DNA of 64,000 nt, taken from NCBI GenBank assembly GCA_945643635.1, contig CALZFC010000013.1, positions 1,748,501 to 1,812,500 on the forward strand. The letters run 5' to 3'. Of the stretch, positions 37,637-48,584 are shown in pieces. A program made the position numbers and the translations under genes. This DNA comes from Allodiplogaster sudhausi (lineage: Eukaryota; Nematoda; Chromadorea; Rhabditida; Diplogasteridae). The first letter of the stretch is position 1; each line of letters starts with the position of its first letter. The notes below the pieces were generated by a model that made no database searches, was not told the DNA's origin, and saw nothing but the letters and a program-made list of their open reading frames with translations.

Positions 37637-37732
37637 CTTTAAGAGAGCGAATAACAGAAAATAAAGCATTCAACGGAAATGTTACTTTAAGAGAGCGTAT
37701 AACAGAAAATAAAGCATTCAACGGAAATGTTA
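37637..37732. repeat. two 48-bp tandem repeats in the hAT 3' UTR
   Basis: CTTTAAGAGAGCG followed by ATAACAGAAAATAAAGC begins at 37637 and again at 37685, with one or two changes. The array ends exactly at the transposase stop codon (37733-37735 on the minus strand). Confidence 0.85.
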
Positions 37733-40221
37733 TTAACGGGAATTCAAAGCCGCTTCGAACTTCATAAGAGAACGGATGATGAGGGACTTGAAAACAGACT
37801 CAGCACTGAGTGACTCACGCTTGTCGGGGACAAGATTTCGCAAGTCCGAGAATGAGCGTTCTGCAGTTGCTGTAGAAGCAGGAATGGAATAGATCTGTTG
37901 TACTACTCGGGACAGAACGGGGAAGTCAGGTGCACGCTCCTTCCATGCGATAAGAGGGTTGTCATGTGGGTTTCCAGAAGGATCAAGGAAATTGAAGCTG
38001 GCATTCAGATAAGAATCAACCTCAGTAGCCACGTTGCCGCCAGAATCATCGAGGTCGTCATAGTCCGTTCTCGGGAGCTTGGGAGCCTTCGGTTGTGACG
38101 CACCATCGTTCCCTCCTTCCACCTCACAGACCAACTCCTTCAGCATCATGATGACCTCACGGCGTTCGGCTTCATCAGCGAGTCGACGCAATTGTCGCCT
38201 CTTTGGATGCAGGAATGTGGCCATCTTATGGAACATGGAGATGACACCGTCGTCTTCTTTCCGCAACATGCATTTGTATGCACTTCGGGCCAAAGAGGTC
38301 TGCATCGAGGAATCAGAAGTCATGACAATTTGACTGAGACTTTCCTTCAGTTCATTCCATCTGGGCCAGACCTCGTAGATCACTGCCGTATCTCTCTAAA
38401 TAATGTTCAGAATTTGAAAATGTGGTACGGTAATTTGGAAATATGTTTTCCGTACCTGGAAAAACTGTACAATTTCCTCGAACTGAAGGAGAATGTTGTA
38501 GACATCATCGAAATCTGAGCTGTGGTCGTAGAGGTAGCGTAGGCCTTGTTTGACGTTCTGGAAAAAAAATGAAGGTTGCTACATGCTATTTCTATATATT
38601 CTCAGTGTACCTCAGGTAACTTTCCGCGATCCTTGTACTTGTAGAGCTCGTCTGCACACTCACGAAATGCCTTTGCAGAGCGGAGCTTGGAGAGCCATCT
38701 TGTCTCGACTTCAAGAGGAAGCTGCCTTCGGAGTGACTGGCCGACTTCACTGCCCCGGATTCCATTGACAACCAGCTTCAATTCACTGAGGAGCCGCCTG
38801 CCTCGCTGTACCAGACTCTTATCTTCATCCGTGAGGTCGTTCTCGAAGAGGAGACCTCTTCGATCCTTGTATGGACTGAAGGTCCGCTTGCAGAGATTGT
38901 TGGCCATATGGCAGATGCAGTTAACATCTGAATAAAAGGAAAGAAGAAAATGATAGTAAAAAGATGCATATTCCTCACTTTTTTTATTGTTTAAACGAAG
39001 CGCTTTCGTAATGTTGGAGCCTTCATCGGATGCACTGAAGATCTGACGAAGAATCGCGTCTGTCAAGCCGAATGACTTTCCCGCCTGCACGATATCGGTC
39101 CAGACTTGCACGTTGTCCTTTCTTGCTACGTCACATCGCCTCATTGCAGCATGAATGCTGTAGTATCGCCTAAAAGTGAATAAACATTAGATATTTAATA
39201 TCACGGCAATACATTGAAGAAGCTAACCAGTTGTAAACCACGTGTACGACAAGAGTCAGATAGTCGTCCTTTCTTTTTCCGTAGTCAGAAGGGAATGCTC
39301 CACCAACTGTTGCCAAATGATTTACGACTTCTGCTCCAGATTTCGCAAGAAGATCGGATTGAAGGGTGTTCAACCGATTCGTCACCGTCTGCCGAGTCGG
39401 AATGATGCTCGATACATCCAAATTGTCCACGTTACGACGTCTGGCACTGAATGATGAAACATTCAAAAAACGTGAAGAAGAACAAATTATTTTCAAACGA
39501 GCCTAACCCAATCCGCAGTGCGACTGATATCAGTTCCTTCAAGCCGCTATCTTCCGCGATAGAGAATGGCCGCGAGCTCGTAGCCACCCACTTCGCCATG
39601 ACTGTCGAGATCTGCTGTTGTTCCTCGAGAGTGCCTTGGACGCTGACACTTGCCATGAATCCATCGATTCTCCTCTGCGATCCAGATGCACTTTCCGCTT
39701 TCTTCGATTTCTTCGCAGAACACTTCTCTTGGTGCCGACTGAAAATGATATACACTCTCTCTGCTCCCTTCAGCTCTAAAAGCGAAAAGCAGTTTTCGAA
39801 AAAAAAGAATACCTAACGTTTCCGCCGCCTGTCATCACAACCACGCCACGCGTGCACATCAGAAGCTGTGTAGCGGAAGCGCTAGCTTCTTGTCCATGCC
39901 AGGAGTAGTGAATGTTCACGATGGAGTCGTCTTCTCCCTTCTTCCGCTTTCGAAAGAAGAGGTACTCTCGCTTGAGAAGACGTTCATGATGCGCATTTGC
40001 GAGTAGCTGAATCTGCTCTTTGGAGTAAGTCTCGGTTCCAAATTGCTTACCTAAATAATAAGAGTAAATAAAATCACAAGAATAACTCAAGATGCCCAAA
40101 TAATGTGAGAAAATGAAATCATCCTTATTTAATAAAGTGAAGACATCTTACCGAAAATTCTCTTTAGAATCCTTTGGTCTTCTTCCGGTAGCTCGTCAGT
40201 CTCGCTAACCGCCTCTGACAT
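37733..40221 (-). CDS. hAT family transposase with BED-like finger
   Basis: Model: complement(join(37733..38395, 38456..38557, 38611..38927, 38979..39169, 39228..39446, 39508..39738, 39813..40050, 40152..40221)), 2031 nt, 676 codons plus stop. All introns are GT-AG, 49-101 bp, and phases agree throughout. The N-terminus carries a BED-like zinc finger ending GGGNVSRHQEKC (about 94-105); the first expected cysteine of its CxxC pair is missing. The catalytic fold shows FSASDEGSNITKAL (about 297-310, probable acidic residue D301), NCICHMANNLC and TRWLSKL (about 392). The C-terminal dimerisation domain shows PLIAWKERAPDFPVLS and ATAERSFSDLRNL (about 603-644). The enzyme would cut and paste the surrounding element and perhaps the 578 bp relative at 8738. 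No frameshift or stop is present. Confidence 0.92.
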
Positions 40222-40531
40222 CGTAAGCCTGAAATAATTTTATATTAAACTTACAAAGATAACATAAAATAACAACAGAATGAATTTTACGGAGTAATGC
40301 TAAAAGAATTCCCGCGCACTTTCATGCTGCCAATTTGGAATTCTGACTTCAAGATATCCACTAGTGCAATTATAATTCATTCACCAGTGCACCATCTGGC
40401 ACACCAACGAGGGAAACGGGCCCAACCGGGCCTACGGGCCGGCCACACTTTTCTTGGGCCCGGCCCGGGCCCTCGAATTTTGGGCCGGCCGGCCCTGCGG
40501 GCCGGGCCGGGCCGGCCACTTTGCACCTCTG

Positions 40532-40610
40532 CTGGGGAGTACCAATTGTTGCTCGCTCTTGCTGGCTGCCCCCCCCCCCGCTATTCTCTTGACCGAAATA
40601 GCAAGGAAGC
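40532..40610. repeat. hAT target duplication (40532-40539) and partial unit copy D, right part
   Basis: CTGGGGAG then TACCAATTGTTGCTC, a C10 run and GCTATTCTCTTGACCGAA. This continues the unit sequence interrupted by the hAT element, as seen in A (19673-19735) and C (55193-55258). Confidence 0.85.
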
Positions 40611-40679
40611 AGTGTACTGACTTGGTGACATATATTAATCTAGATCTGAACCATGAGGTGTATGAGATTCGAATTTAAT

Positions 40680-41770
40680 GAAAACGATATTCGAAGTGCT
40701 ACTGATGCTCAAAGGAAAAGCGATTTAAAATGAGAAAAAAAAACACCAATTCATAAACAACGATCTGCAATATCAAATCGATATTTGCAACTACAATAAC
40801 AACCACAGAATTTACTATAGCACTTAATGATTATAAATGTTCAAGCTGCGCAATTTTCAGTTGTTCTGCCCGAGCAAAAAAAAACACGCCTGCTCGATTC
40901 ACGCTTTCCCTGATGAATCCATCCTCATTTCTCTGAATTACTAATGGCACACATATTACATCACATATCTTTATATTACTATTTTTTAACGCTAATTTTA
41001 CTATATTGCAGCAAAAAAACGTACGAAAGCGAATTTCACGAGAAAGCACACGCAATAATACGAGCGGGTGCGAGTAAAACCACTGGGTTCGTCGATCGAT
41101 CACTTCAAAGGAAGTACAGATTGAAGAAAAAAAGAAATTTCGCAAAGAACACTGTTTCAACATAGAATTTTGCTTCAAATTCGACTGTGTTGCCTAAACG
41201 TTTTCGAACTAATGCTAATGATTAAATATTAGAACTATTACTGATGATCAGAGATCAAGCGATTTAAAAAGAGAAAAAAAACCGAGGAATTCATAAATAA
41301 CAAGCAGCAATATAGAATCGTACATTTGCAAACACAAAAAGGATTTAATATAGAATCGAACGACACATTTACAACAACAACAAAAATGAATTTAATATAA
41401 CACCCAACGATTATAAATCTAAGAATGCGGAGGAAATGGTCGCACTTTAATTAAGCTCTCCAAGGAGCAAATATGGAGATCTCACAAAAAAAGCTATGCC
41501 TGCGCATATTCTCGATTCCTCTGATGAATCCGTCCTAAATGTGAGCATGGACAGCATGGATAAATTACTGCTAGCAAATGGTATGTTAATAATTGTATTA
41601 CAAATTTTTTAAGATACTGCATATATGCAAATATAGATTTATATTTCGGTAGTCGTTCGATAAAAGTAGCGGATTGAAAGAGCAGGCAGTCGAAAGTATG
41701 CAAGCCAGCGCGAGGAAAACAGGGGTCATTTCCAAGAAATACAAATTGGAAAAAAATTAATCAAAAACGA
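40680..41770 (+). repeat. R1 complex repeat, two near-tandem copies
   Basis: Ordered R1 blocks repeat with a period of about 540-660 bp: GATCAAAG/GATCAGAGATC blocks at 40702 and 41245, CGATTATAAATG-type blocks at 40829 and 41408, and the GCG(A/C)GAGTAAAACCAC or GCGCGAGGAAAAC block at 41067 and 41706. No coding frame is shared between the copies. Confidence 0.7.
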
Positions 41771-42730
41771 CAAAGAATTACGCAAAGAACCAGTATTTTT
41801 ATTCTTCAATTAAGTTTAATTAAATTTTAAAAGCCTACAAAAAGACGAATTCATTAACTGTTAAACCGCCCCTTCGCTTATCACGCCAGTGTGCTGATGC
41901 AAAGCACGGGGATCCAACTCGTTGGCAATTGGTTTGAATACATTCTCATTTACTTAATATGTTTATTCATTTACGTATTTATTTATTTCTCGTATATGAA
42001 ATAAGGTATTTGCAGGTGGATGTGATGTAACATCCATATTTGATGCATATATCAATGACTACAAGGAAAAAAATAAATTCTGAATATGTTCGGCTGTTCT
42101 CTACCTTGGTTAACAATTTCCATCTTTGATCAGACGCAGAGAGAGAGAGACAGATAGAGAGAGATATCGAGAAAGCGAGAGAGAGAGATACACAGCGAGA
42201 GACTGAGAAATAGAGAGAGACACAGAGAGAGAGGGATCCGTCTAGTTGGTGAGGGCGTTTTCTTCTTTTGCTCTGAATCGCTACTGACAGAAAAAAAATT
42301 AAATGTATGAAATACTTCTGAATACTATTTTTTACTAAAAAAAGGCGAAAATGCGAAAGATTCCACAGAAAGCACAACAATTCAATCAAGCACATTTCCA
42401 AACTCTTCAGGCGCAATACCTAATATGCGCGGGAACCGACGATTGTCAGGATTTCTTGGATTCAACCTGCCCACAGGTTTATTATTTTGCAATCAAATGT
42501 TGATTCATTTCAATATTTAGTGCGAAAAAATGCGAAATATTGCATATAGAGCACAGTGATATAATCAAGTAAATTTCCCTAACTCCTTAGAGTTGCATCA
42601 TTTGTAAGAACCATAATTAACAAATAAGCAGAGAAAGATTGCACGACAATTAACAGTGCAACCTGTTGAAACTAATGAATGAAGTGAAGGGATTCTGTAC
42701 ATCTAACATTAATGGGAACGACTCTTTTAT
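41771..42730. other. AT-rich spacer with a short GA tract
   Basis: A GA tract lies at 42136-42232, followed by an R1-like fragment at 42235-42300. Nothing coding is recognised. Confidence 0.45.
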
Positions 42731-42734
42731 AGGC

Positions 42735-42931
42735 AATTCGCGAATACACAGTCAGACTGGAGCCATTCGGGCAGGGCTGCAGTAGACGATGAGAATATCA
42801 TTCGGCAGTCAATAGCAGGCAAAAACCTAGAAGCTCTTCAAGGAACAGGGGTCACGGAGGGACATCAAAAAGGAACGCCCGAACTCTGCCCGCCACGGAG
42901 AGTCCTAACGCCGCTGTCGTCAAACGGCTAA
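42735..42931 (+). CDS. orphan exon-like island, possible C-terminal exon
   Basis: A TTTATAG acceptor is followed by a 65-codon open frame of normal composition (starts QFANTQSDWSHSG, ends PLSSNG then TAA). I do not recognise the protein and found no partner exon upstream. It could be the last exon of a short gene or a gene remnant. Confidence 0.22.
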
Positions 42932-42941
42932 GGTAATCTTT

Positions 42942-42944
<3 letters not shown>

Positions 42945-43009
<65 letters not shown>
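42945..43009. repeat. (TA)n microsatellite
   Basis: About 32 uninterrupted TA dinucleotides. Confidence 0.93.
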
Positions 43010-43017
<8 letters not shown>

Positions 43018-43620
43018 ATGGAATACTGATGTCTTTGTTAAAGGTGCCCTTGGGAAATTGTAACATTGGAAATTACCTCTAACCGGTAATCCGCAAGTAA
43101 TTGTTACAATAATATTCATTGAGCGTTCACTGACCTTCTTGACTTTGGTGCGCGGTTCCAGAGTGGAACGAGTTGGCTACGTCAGCGGACACCATGCGGG
43201 CATCAGGCCGCGGCTGTATCAATCATTCATTCTTTTTCTCGGTCGTTTTAAAACAAAACTATTAATTAAAAGATAAAAGTTCAAAGAAGAAAACATACAA
43301 ATAAAAAATAAAAACGTTGAAAAAAATGAAAGAATGCGCTAGACAAGCGAAACTGTCCGATGAACATGAGAACGGCGCCGATAATCGAAAGTCTGGCGAG
43401 AAGCGTGGTGCTGCCTGTAGATGATAAATTTAGCACAATTTTCTTCACTTGTATTCTTGGAACAAACTAGTGCAAAAGAATAAATATATGAAACTATAAA
43501 TCTTTAATAGAAACTTACAATCAGACACATTAAATAAAATGAGTAGGAGAACACGAAAGTCAGCCTAATCTACTTATTTGCCTTTCCTTGACTATATTCA
43601 CTCTAAATCACATGTGTCTC
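43010..43620. other. spacer, nothing firmly recognised
   Basis: A short GC-richer patch at 43140-43230 stands out but has no consistent frame or RNA fold that I can name. Confidence 0.4.
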
Positions 43621-43627
43621 TTTTTAG

Positions 43628-43806
43628 GGCGCGAATTCAAACGTGAATTTTGCCTCTTGGCCAACAACAACAGCAACAAACTGCTCACCGTCGGCGAATT
43701 GGCCATCATCTTCAAGCAGAACTGGCTTAAACTACGGGCTGAAGCCGTAGGCCGGGCCGTTCGTTTGCAGTTATCTGGCTGCAGAATGTTTCTCGTTGTG
43801 CATTAA
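43628..43806 (+). CDS. orphan exon-like island
   Basis: A TTTTTAG acceptor is followed by about 58 open codons (REFKREFCLLANNNSNKLL ... LSGCRMFLVVH, stop at 43804). Composition and GC content are gene-like against an AT-rich background. No family is recognised and no upstream exon was found. Confidence 0.25.
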
Positions 43807-43873
43807 TATAATGCCTGTCTTTGTAGCGTCTATTACGGCCAAAACATTTCACACTTTTTTCTTCATATCTTAA

Positions 43874-44048
43874 AGGAGGACGATCACCGAAAAATTATGT
43901 GATATTGCACTCTCATTTGCGCGTGCTATTTTCACGCAGCGGGTTTGTGCGACCTGCGAAATAGAATGCGAGAAAGAGAGTGAAGGAATCACAGGGCAGA
44001 CGCGGCAATTCGAATCAAAATTAAATATTTTTCGGTGATCGCCCTCCT
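43874..44048. mobile_element. 175 bp MITE with TTAA duplications, piggyBac-like
   Basis: The ends AGGAGGACGATCACCGAAAA (left) and the complement of AGGAGGGCGATCACCGAAAA (right) form inverted repeats of at least 23 bp. Both are flanked by TTAA (43870-43873 and 44049-44052). TTAA duplications are typical of piggyBac. There is no coding capacity. Confidence 0.75.
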
Positions 44049-45360
44049 TTAAAATATGCTTTATCGAATTATAGAAGATCACAAGTAGCTTAACCTGACG
44101 AAGTAAGGCGAAAACACAAAACACTATTTATTCCCCGTCGAGCTCCCTTTTTTTCTTAACAACTTAAGATAATTCTTTATTATCTAAAACGATTCACCTG
44201 CTTTCTTCTTTATAACTTAAATCAGTTCTGTCCATTAGCTTGAACAGTTTCATTCTCGAATTAATTGCCTATATCGCTGCAAATAATGGTCATTCCACTT
44301 AAAACGGCTGTTGTAATATTATGTGAAATGTTTTATGTAATTTTAAATCCTCTCTTTTCCTAAAACGCATGAGCAGAATAGCGCCAATAAAAAAATGTAC
44401 TAGCAAACCAGATTGGATTCAAATTGACTTTTCAGTGTTTGAATTCAAATTGACTTTTCAATGCTTCTCTTTTACGATTGCAGCAGTCGTACCATCCGTG
44501 GTGGCGCGCCATCGCTAAGTTTGAGCATCCTTGTGGTCGGACGGGATGAGGCGTGCGGGTGGCGACTGGAGAGAATTGTCCACGCGGATAGAAGCGGTTT
44601 TCTAAAGAAAAAAAATTTGTATACATCATATTCAAGATAAAATAGTATATTCACGATTCTATGAAGCTATATTCCTTATAAAAAATCTGAAATGTAATTC
44701 GAACTTCATTGTAACGCTCGAAAGCTAGCTTGATTCGGTGGGATGGATAGGCAGAGGCTTCGTTTGGCTTGACGAAGAGGGAGAGCAAGAGATGAAGGAG
44801 AGTGAAGGAGCGGAAAGAGAGGAGAGCAGGCTCTCCTTGAATGTCGGCCAGTGTCGGTTGCGCCTCGATACCGGCGGACACTGTGTTGTCGCGAAAATTT
44901 ATTTGTTTAAAAATGGCGGTAAAAAATTTGAAAAATAAGGCGTAAGGTTCAAATTTCCGTTCCATAGTTTGAACTTTCCAATGTTTCGAAGTGCTGTGTT
45001 CTTACCCACCTACACAAGTGCGAGCGCGAAAAAGCTTGACTCGGGAGATCACGCCTTGGAAGTAGAAATGTATATATTTCTAACCGTGCGATACCTTCCT
45101 TAGTGCATATAGGAGGAAGAGTGCTCCTTCACTCCTCTGCTCTACTGAACCGGAGTTGTGGTTGCCTTGGGCTGTCCGCAATTTCCGTTCTGCTCCACAT
45201 CGACTTTCGGCAAGTACTCTTCGACAAGGCCCACCTGAATGTGGACAATAGTTTCTATCCTTTATTTCGAATGTCAAAGTGGAAGATTGATAATTTATTC
45301 CAAAAAAGAAATAAATAAATCACAGATGAGGAAACCCCTTATCCCCTCTTTCACTGAATA
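44049..45360. other. intergenic, one short direct repeat and weak open frames
   Basis: ATTCAAATTGACTTTTCA occurs twice (44417-44434 and 44443-44460). Overlapping open frames on both strands at 44738-44938 and 45080-45318 look protein-like in composition but match nothing I know. They lack convincing splice or start context. Confidence 0.35.
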
Positions 45361-46990
45361 ATTGAAAGTGTCTAGCGAAAGAGAATCTGTAGTTTTTGAA
45401 GAAAGATCATTGACTAATTTATTATTCGCAAAGTATACGGCACTCTTTCGCAGAATACTTCCTTTAATCGAGCGAGATAATGAGTGTAGAAGTACTTACC
45501 TAAAATTATTTGTTAATTTGCTTGAGCTTGTAAAGAAGTCACATCTATGGTGACAGAATTCCAATGTGAAGTCGCGGGTAGGGCGACACGATCTGGAAGT
45601 AAGAAGTGAAAGAGAGAGTCGTCCATACAGAAGGAGTAAGACTTTATCAAGAGGGGGGGGGGGAGGGGCAAGAAAAGGAAATGTGACTGAGGCGTGTCAG
45701 TCGTTGTCTTTGGGAGATGGTTTGATCACAATGTACCACTTATTACTTTCTCTCTTTCTCTCTTTCTCTCTTTCCTCCTTCCCTCAACTTTATATTTTTT
45801 CTCATCACTCCTTCTTTATCTCACCCTTCTGCTTATCTCTCTCTATCTCTCTCCTTCATCACCACCTTTTCTCCATGCTTTCTCGCTTCCTGCTTTGTTA
45901 GTCATCATCACTCTCACCATCAGCCTATCAAATGTCCACCATTCAAAGCAGTCATCTTTATTTCTTTCCAAACAATATTATTTTTCTCTCTAACTTCAAT
46001 TTCTTCACAAATTCTCTGTCTTTAGCGCTATGGTAAGTTATCTAACATGCTTATCTCAGAGCCATCTAAGGCAGGAGAGATCGATTTGTTAAAATAGAGC
46101 GTTAATCGGAGTTTCAGAAAGAAAAAAAAACGTTTAATATTACTTGATTGTCCAAATAGATAATTGTTCAAAAATTATTTACAGCCAGGAAAGAAAGAAG
46201 GATTTCCGCCTTGAGTGGTGGACACTTCACAGGCTGAGTGAGGAAGATGATGACGCATGAAGAAAAGATGGTGAAGAAGTAGAGATGAGAGAAAAACAGA
46301 AGGGAGAGAGAACAGAAGGAGAGAGAGAAAAGGATGGGAGTGAGAAAGAAAGAGAGAGAAAGAGAGTGAGAGAGAGAAAGAGAGAGAACAGAAGGAGCGA
46401 GAAATAGAGAGAGAGAGAGAGAAAAAAAGTAATACGTGGTAGAAAGTGAACAACTCTTCAACGATGGAAACCCTTCATTCACTTTTGTTTCCCTTGCCCC
46501 CCCCCCCTGCTTCCTCTTTCTCTATTTAGAATATCTCTTTCACTACTTACATACTTGCAGATCGTGTCGCCATACAAGTGACAATTTAACAACTTAACAA
46601 TGACGTCACTTTGAAATTCAGTCACCATAAACGTGACTTCTCTACAAGCTCTCGTCTAATAATGTTAGGTAAGTGTTTCTTCACTCATAATCTCGCTCAT
46701 TTAAAGGAAGAACTTACTTTTTTCGGTATATACATATATACGAAGAAAGCGACAAACCTAAAGAAATGCGTATAAACCACAAAGTCTTGACGAAAGTGAA
46801 TTAAATGTACAATATTTCATATTCTTTGTTTACTTCGACAACGAAAACCATCGCTCAAAATCCGTATAAAAGGAAAAAATTTCGGAAAGAAATCATTTCA
46901 TCATCGCTTTTCGCTCGTCTGAGGTTGACTTCACCTCGCTCTACTTCTCACACTCTCTCCTCTCTCCACTTTCCTCTTCTCCTCTTCCCT
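45361..46990. other. intergenic with G-run, CT tract and GA tract
   Basis: A short open frame at 45362-45553 has normal composition but no known domain. There is a G10 run at 45653-45662, a CT-rich tract at 45748-45860, a GA-rich tract at 46285-46428 and a C9 run at 46499-46507. No gene is supported. Confidence 0.4.
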
Positions 46991-46994
46991 TCCC

Positions 46995-48584
46995 ATGCTT
47001 CTCAAGACTGTGCTCCTCTTTGTCTGCTTCGGCCTGCCTCTCCGTGCTGTTAGTGGAAGCATTCAATAAAGCTTCCTGAGGCTTTGAAGTAATCAAATAA
47101 AGACTGACCAAATCAATTGCGATTTTGTAGGAATTGAAGCAAATAAAGAATGCCTTGGCGAGTGCTACAATCCTGTCGACTTTAACTCACGTGAAGAGGA
47201 TATTCTAATATTCAATCCGGGTGGCTGTCTGGGGTATGAGCTGCCAATGAACTGCGCACTCGACCAGCATAACGGAAAACGCCTCCTTTGTCTATGCTAT
47301 ACTGAACGGTGCAACTACCACAATATACAAGCAGCATTAGCTAACAACCAGTTGAAGAATCAACTGCGCCGGAGATACAAGGTTTTTTTAAATAATAAAG
47401 ACATTTCAATTAAAATTATGAGGCACATTGACTGTTCCGGCTAAATATTGTGTTCGTAAATATCATTTATGCGCTCGGTGATTGTAGACAGTTTTAAAGG
47501 AGCTGACCGCTGCGACCACGGTCTCAACGACCACGCCAAGCACTCAAACCACGTCAAATACTCAAACCACGCCAAGCGCTGAAACTATGCCTATTACTCA
47601 AACTACGTCCTCCAGTTCATCTCCGCCAGAGTCAACTACAATCTCTACACAGCAGACAACGTCTACGACAAGCCTTAGCCAGCTGCAGGTATTTAGCATT
47701 TCACGATTTTCATTGTCTTAATGTATCTTGAGTATTACTTCCAGATAAAGTGTCGCTTTAGGTATGATTGATCATTGGTCGGCTTTGCGATTCTGGCCGT
47801 TGTCTTGGTTATCGTCCTGGGTGCGGTAGCTTTTTTGAGATTCTTGCCGAAATGAATTCAAATGAATTCCCAGTGTCACTTCAGTACTGTGGTACCTGAG
47901 CAATCGCCGTCTGATGCTTCGCCTGGCCGCCCTCCCTTCCCGCCAAAGCAAGAGAAGCCCATGCAAAGAATTCCAATAACAGTGCGAAGCCATGTTTTTT
48001 TTTAAAGAGATTTTTTTAAAATTTTCATTATATTTGAAATCTTTTTAATTCTATTTTATTTTTAATATCTTGATAATTTCCACAAGGTGAATTTTCAGAT
48101 AGTCGTCGGCGCAAATCCAAGTCAGATGGCTGCCACCGAAAGGACTTCTACGAGTGCCGCCTCTGGGGTTGGGCGTGAATTCACTCAAGACCTCATTTAC
48201 TTTGTCACTTTATAACAATTCCACTTTTTTCAGATTAGGACTTGCAAGTGGACTCCGGGAGAATCTGCGGAAACTACGGATAATACCGTGAGACGTTCTC
48301 CACCATATTTCTTTAAACATTGGCATGGACAATCTGCATTATGATTGTTAGCTTACTATAATGACATCATTTAGGTGCTTTTACTAGTTGTATTTGTAGG
48401 GTGAAACTATGAGCATCACCGATGGCACAACGTTCGGCCCCGTAAGTGATTTCTATTTTTTGATTACTTGTTTAAGTTTTATTTTAATCATCAACAAGAT
48501 TTTGAGTTTTTGCAGCCCTCAGCAATGGCGACCACAAAGTCGAAGACATCTTTGAAGATGGCTGAAGAAGAGCAGAAAGTTTAA
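46995..48584 (+). CDS. secreted/type I membrane protein with Cys-rich ectodomain; two in-frame TGA codons
   Basis: Model: join(46995..47052, 47131..47381, 47488..47688, 47745..47981, 48099..48167, 48234..48287, 48400..48441, 48516..48584), 981 nt, all GT-AG and in phase. A signal peptide (MLLKTVLLFVCFGLPLRA) is followed by a small ectodomain with seven cysteines ending CLCYTERCN (about residues 27-81), like nematode three-finger/ET-type modules. A Thr/Ser-rich stalk (104-170) with repeats such as TTPSTQTT is probably O-glycosylated. A transmembrane segment GFAILAVVLVIVLGAVAFL follows, then a cytosolic tail made of mini-exons of 42-69 bp. Exon 4 has TGA at 47769-47771 (just before the membrane span) and at 47853-47855 (just after). 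Without them the frame is open and coherent. CGA-to-TGA mutation, readthrough, RNA editing or sequence error are all possible. It is either a recent pseudogene or a recoded receptor-like gene. Confidence 0.65.

Larger units (their letters stand above)
37357..40531 (-). mobile_element. complete hAT DNA transposon, 3175 bp
   Basis: The ends are CAGAGGTGCTAACGGGCCC on the left and, on the minus strand, CAGAGGTGCAAAGTGGCC on the right. Each is followed by about 130 bp of GGGCC/GGCCC repeats forming long imperfect inverted ends. It is flanked by the perfect 8-bp duplication CTGGGGAG (37349-37356 and 40532-40539). The same place in unit C (about 55193-55203) has a single CTGGGGAG followed directly by TACCAATTG, so the pre-insertion site is preserved in a paralogous repeat. 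It carries one intact transposase gene on the minus strand. An intact frame, perfect duplication and clean ends suggest recent insertion. Confidence 0.93.

Noticed and set aside
44738..45318. Short protein-like frames on both strands
   Set aside because: They overlap on opposite strands, have no recognised domain and lack convincing starts or splice sites, so they are mentioned only under the spacer entry.
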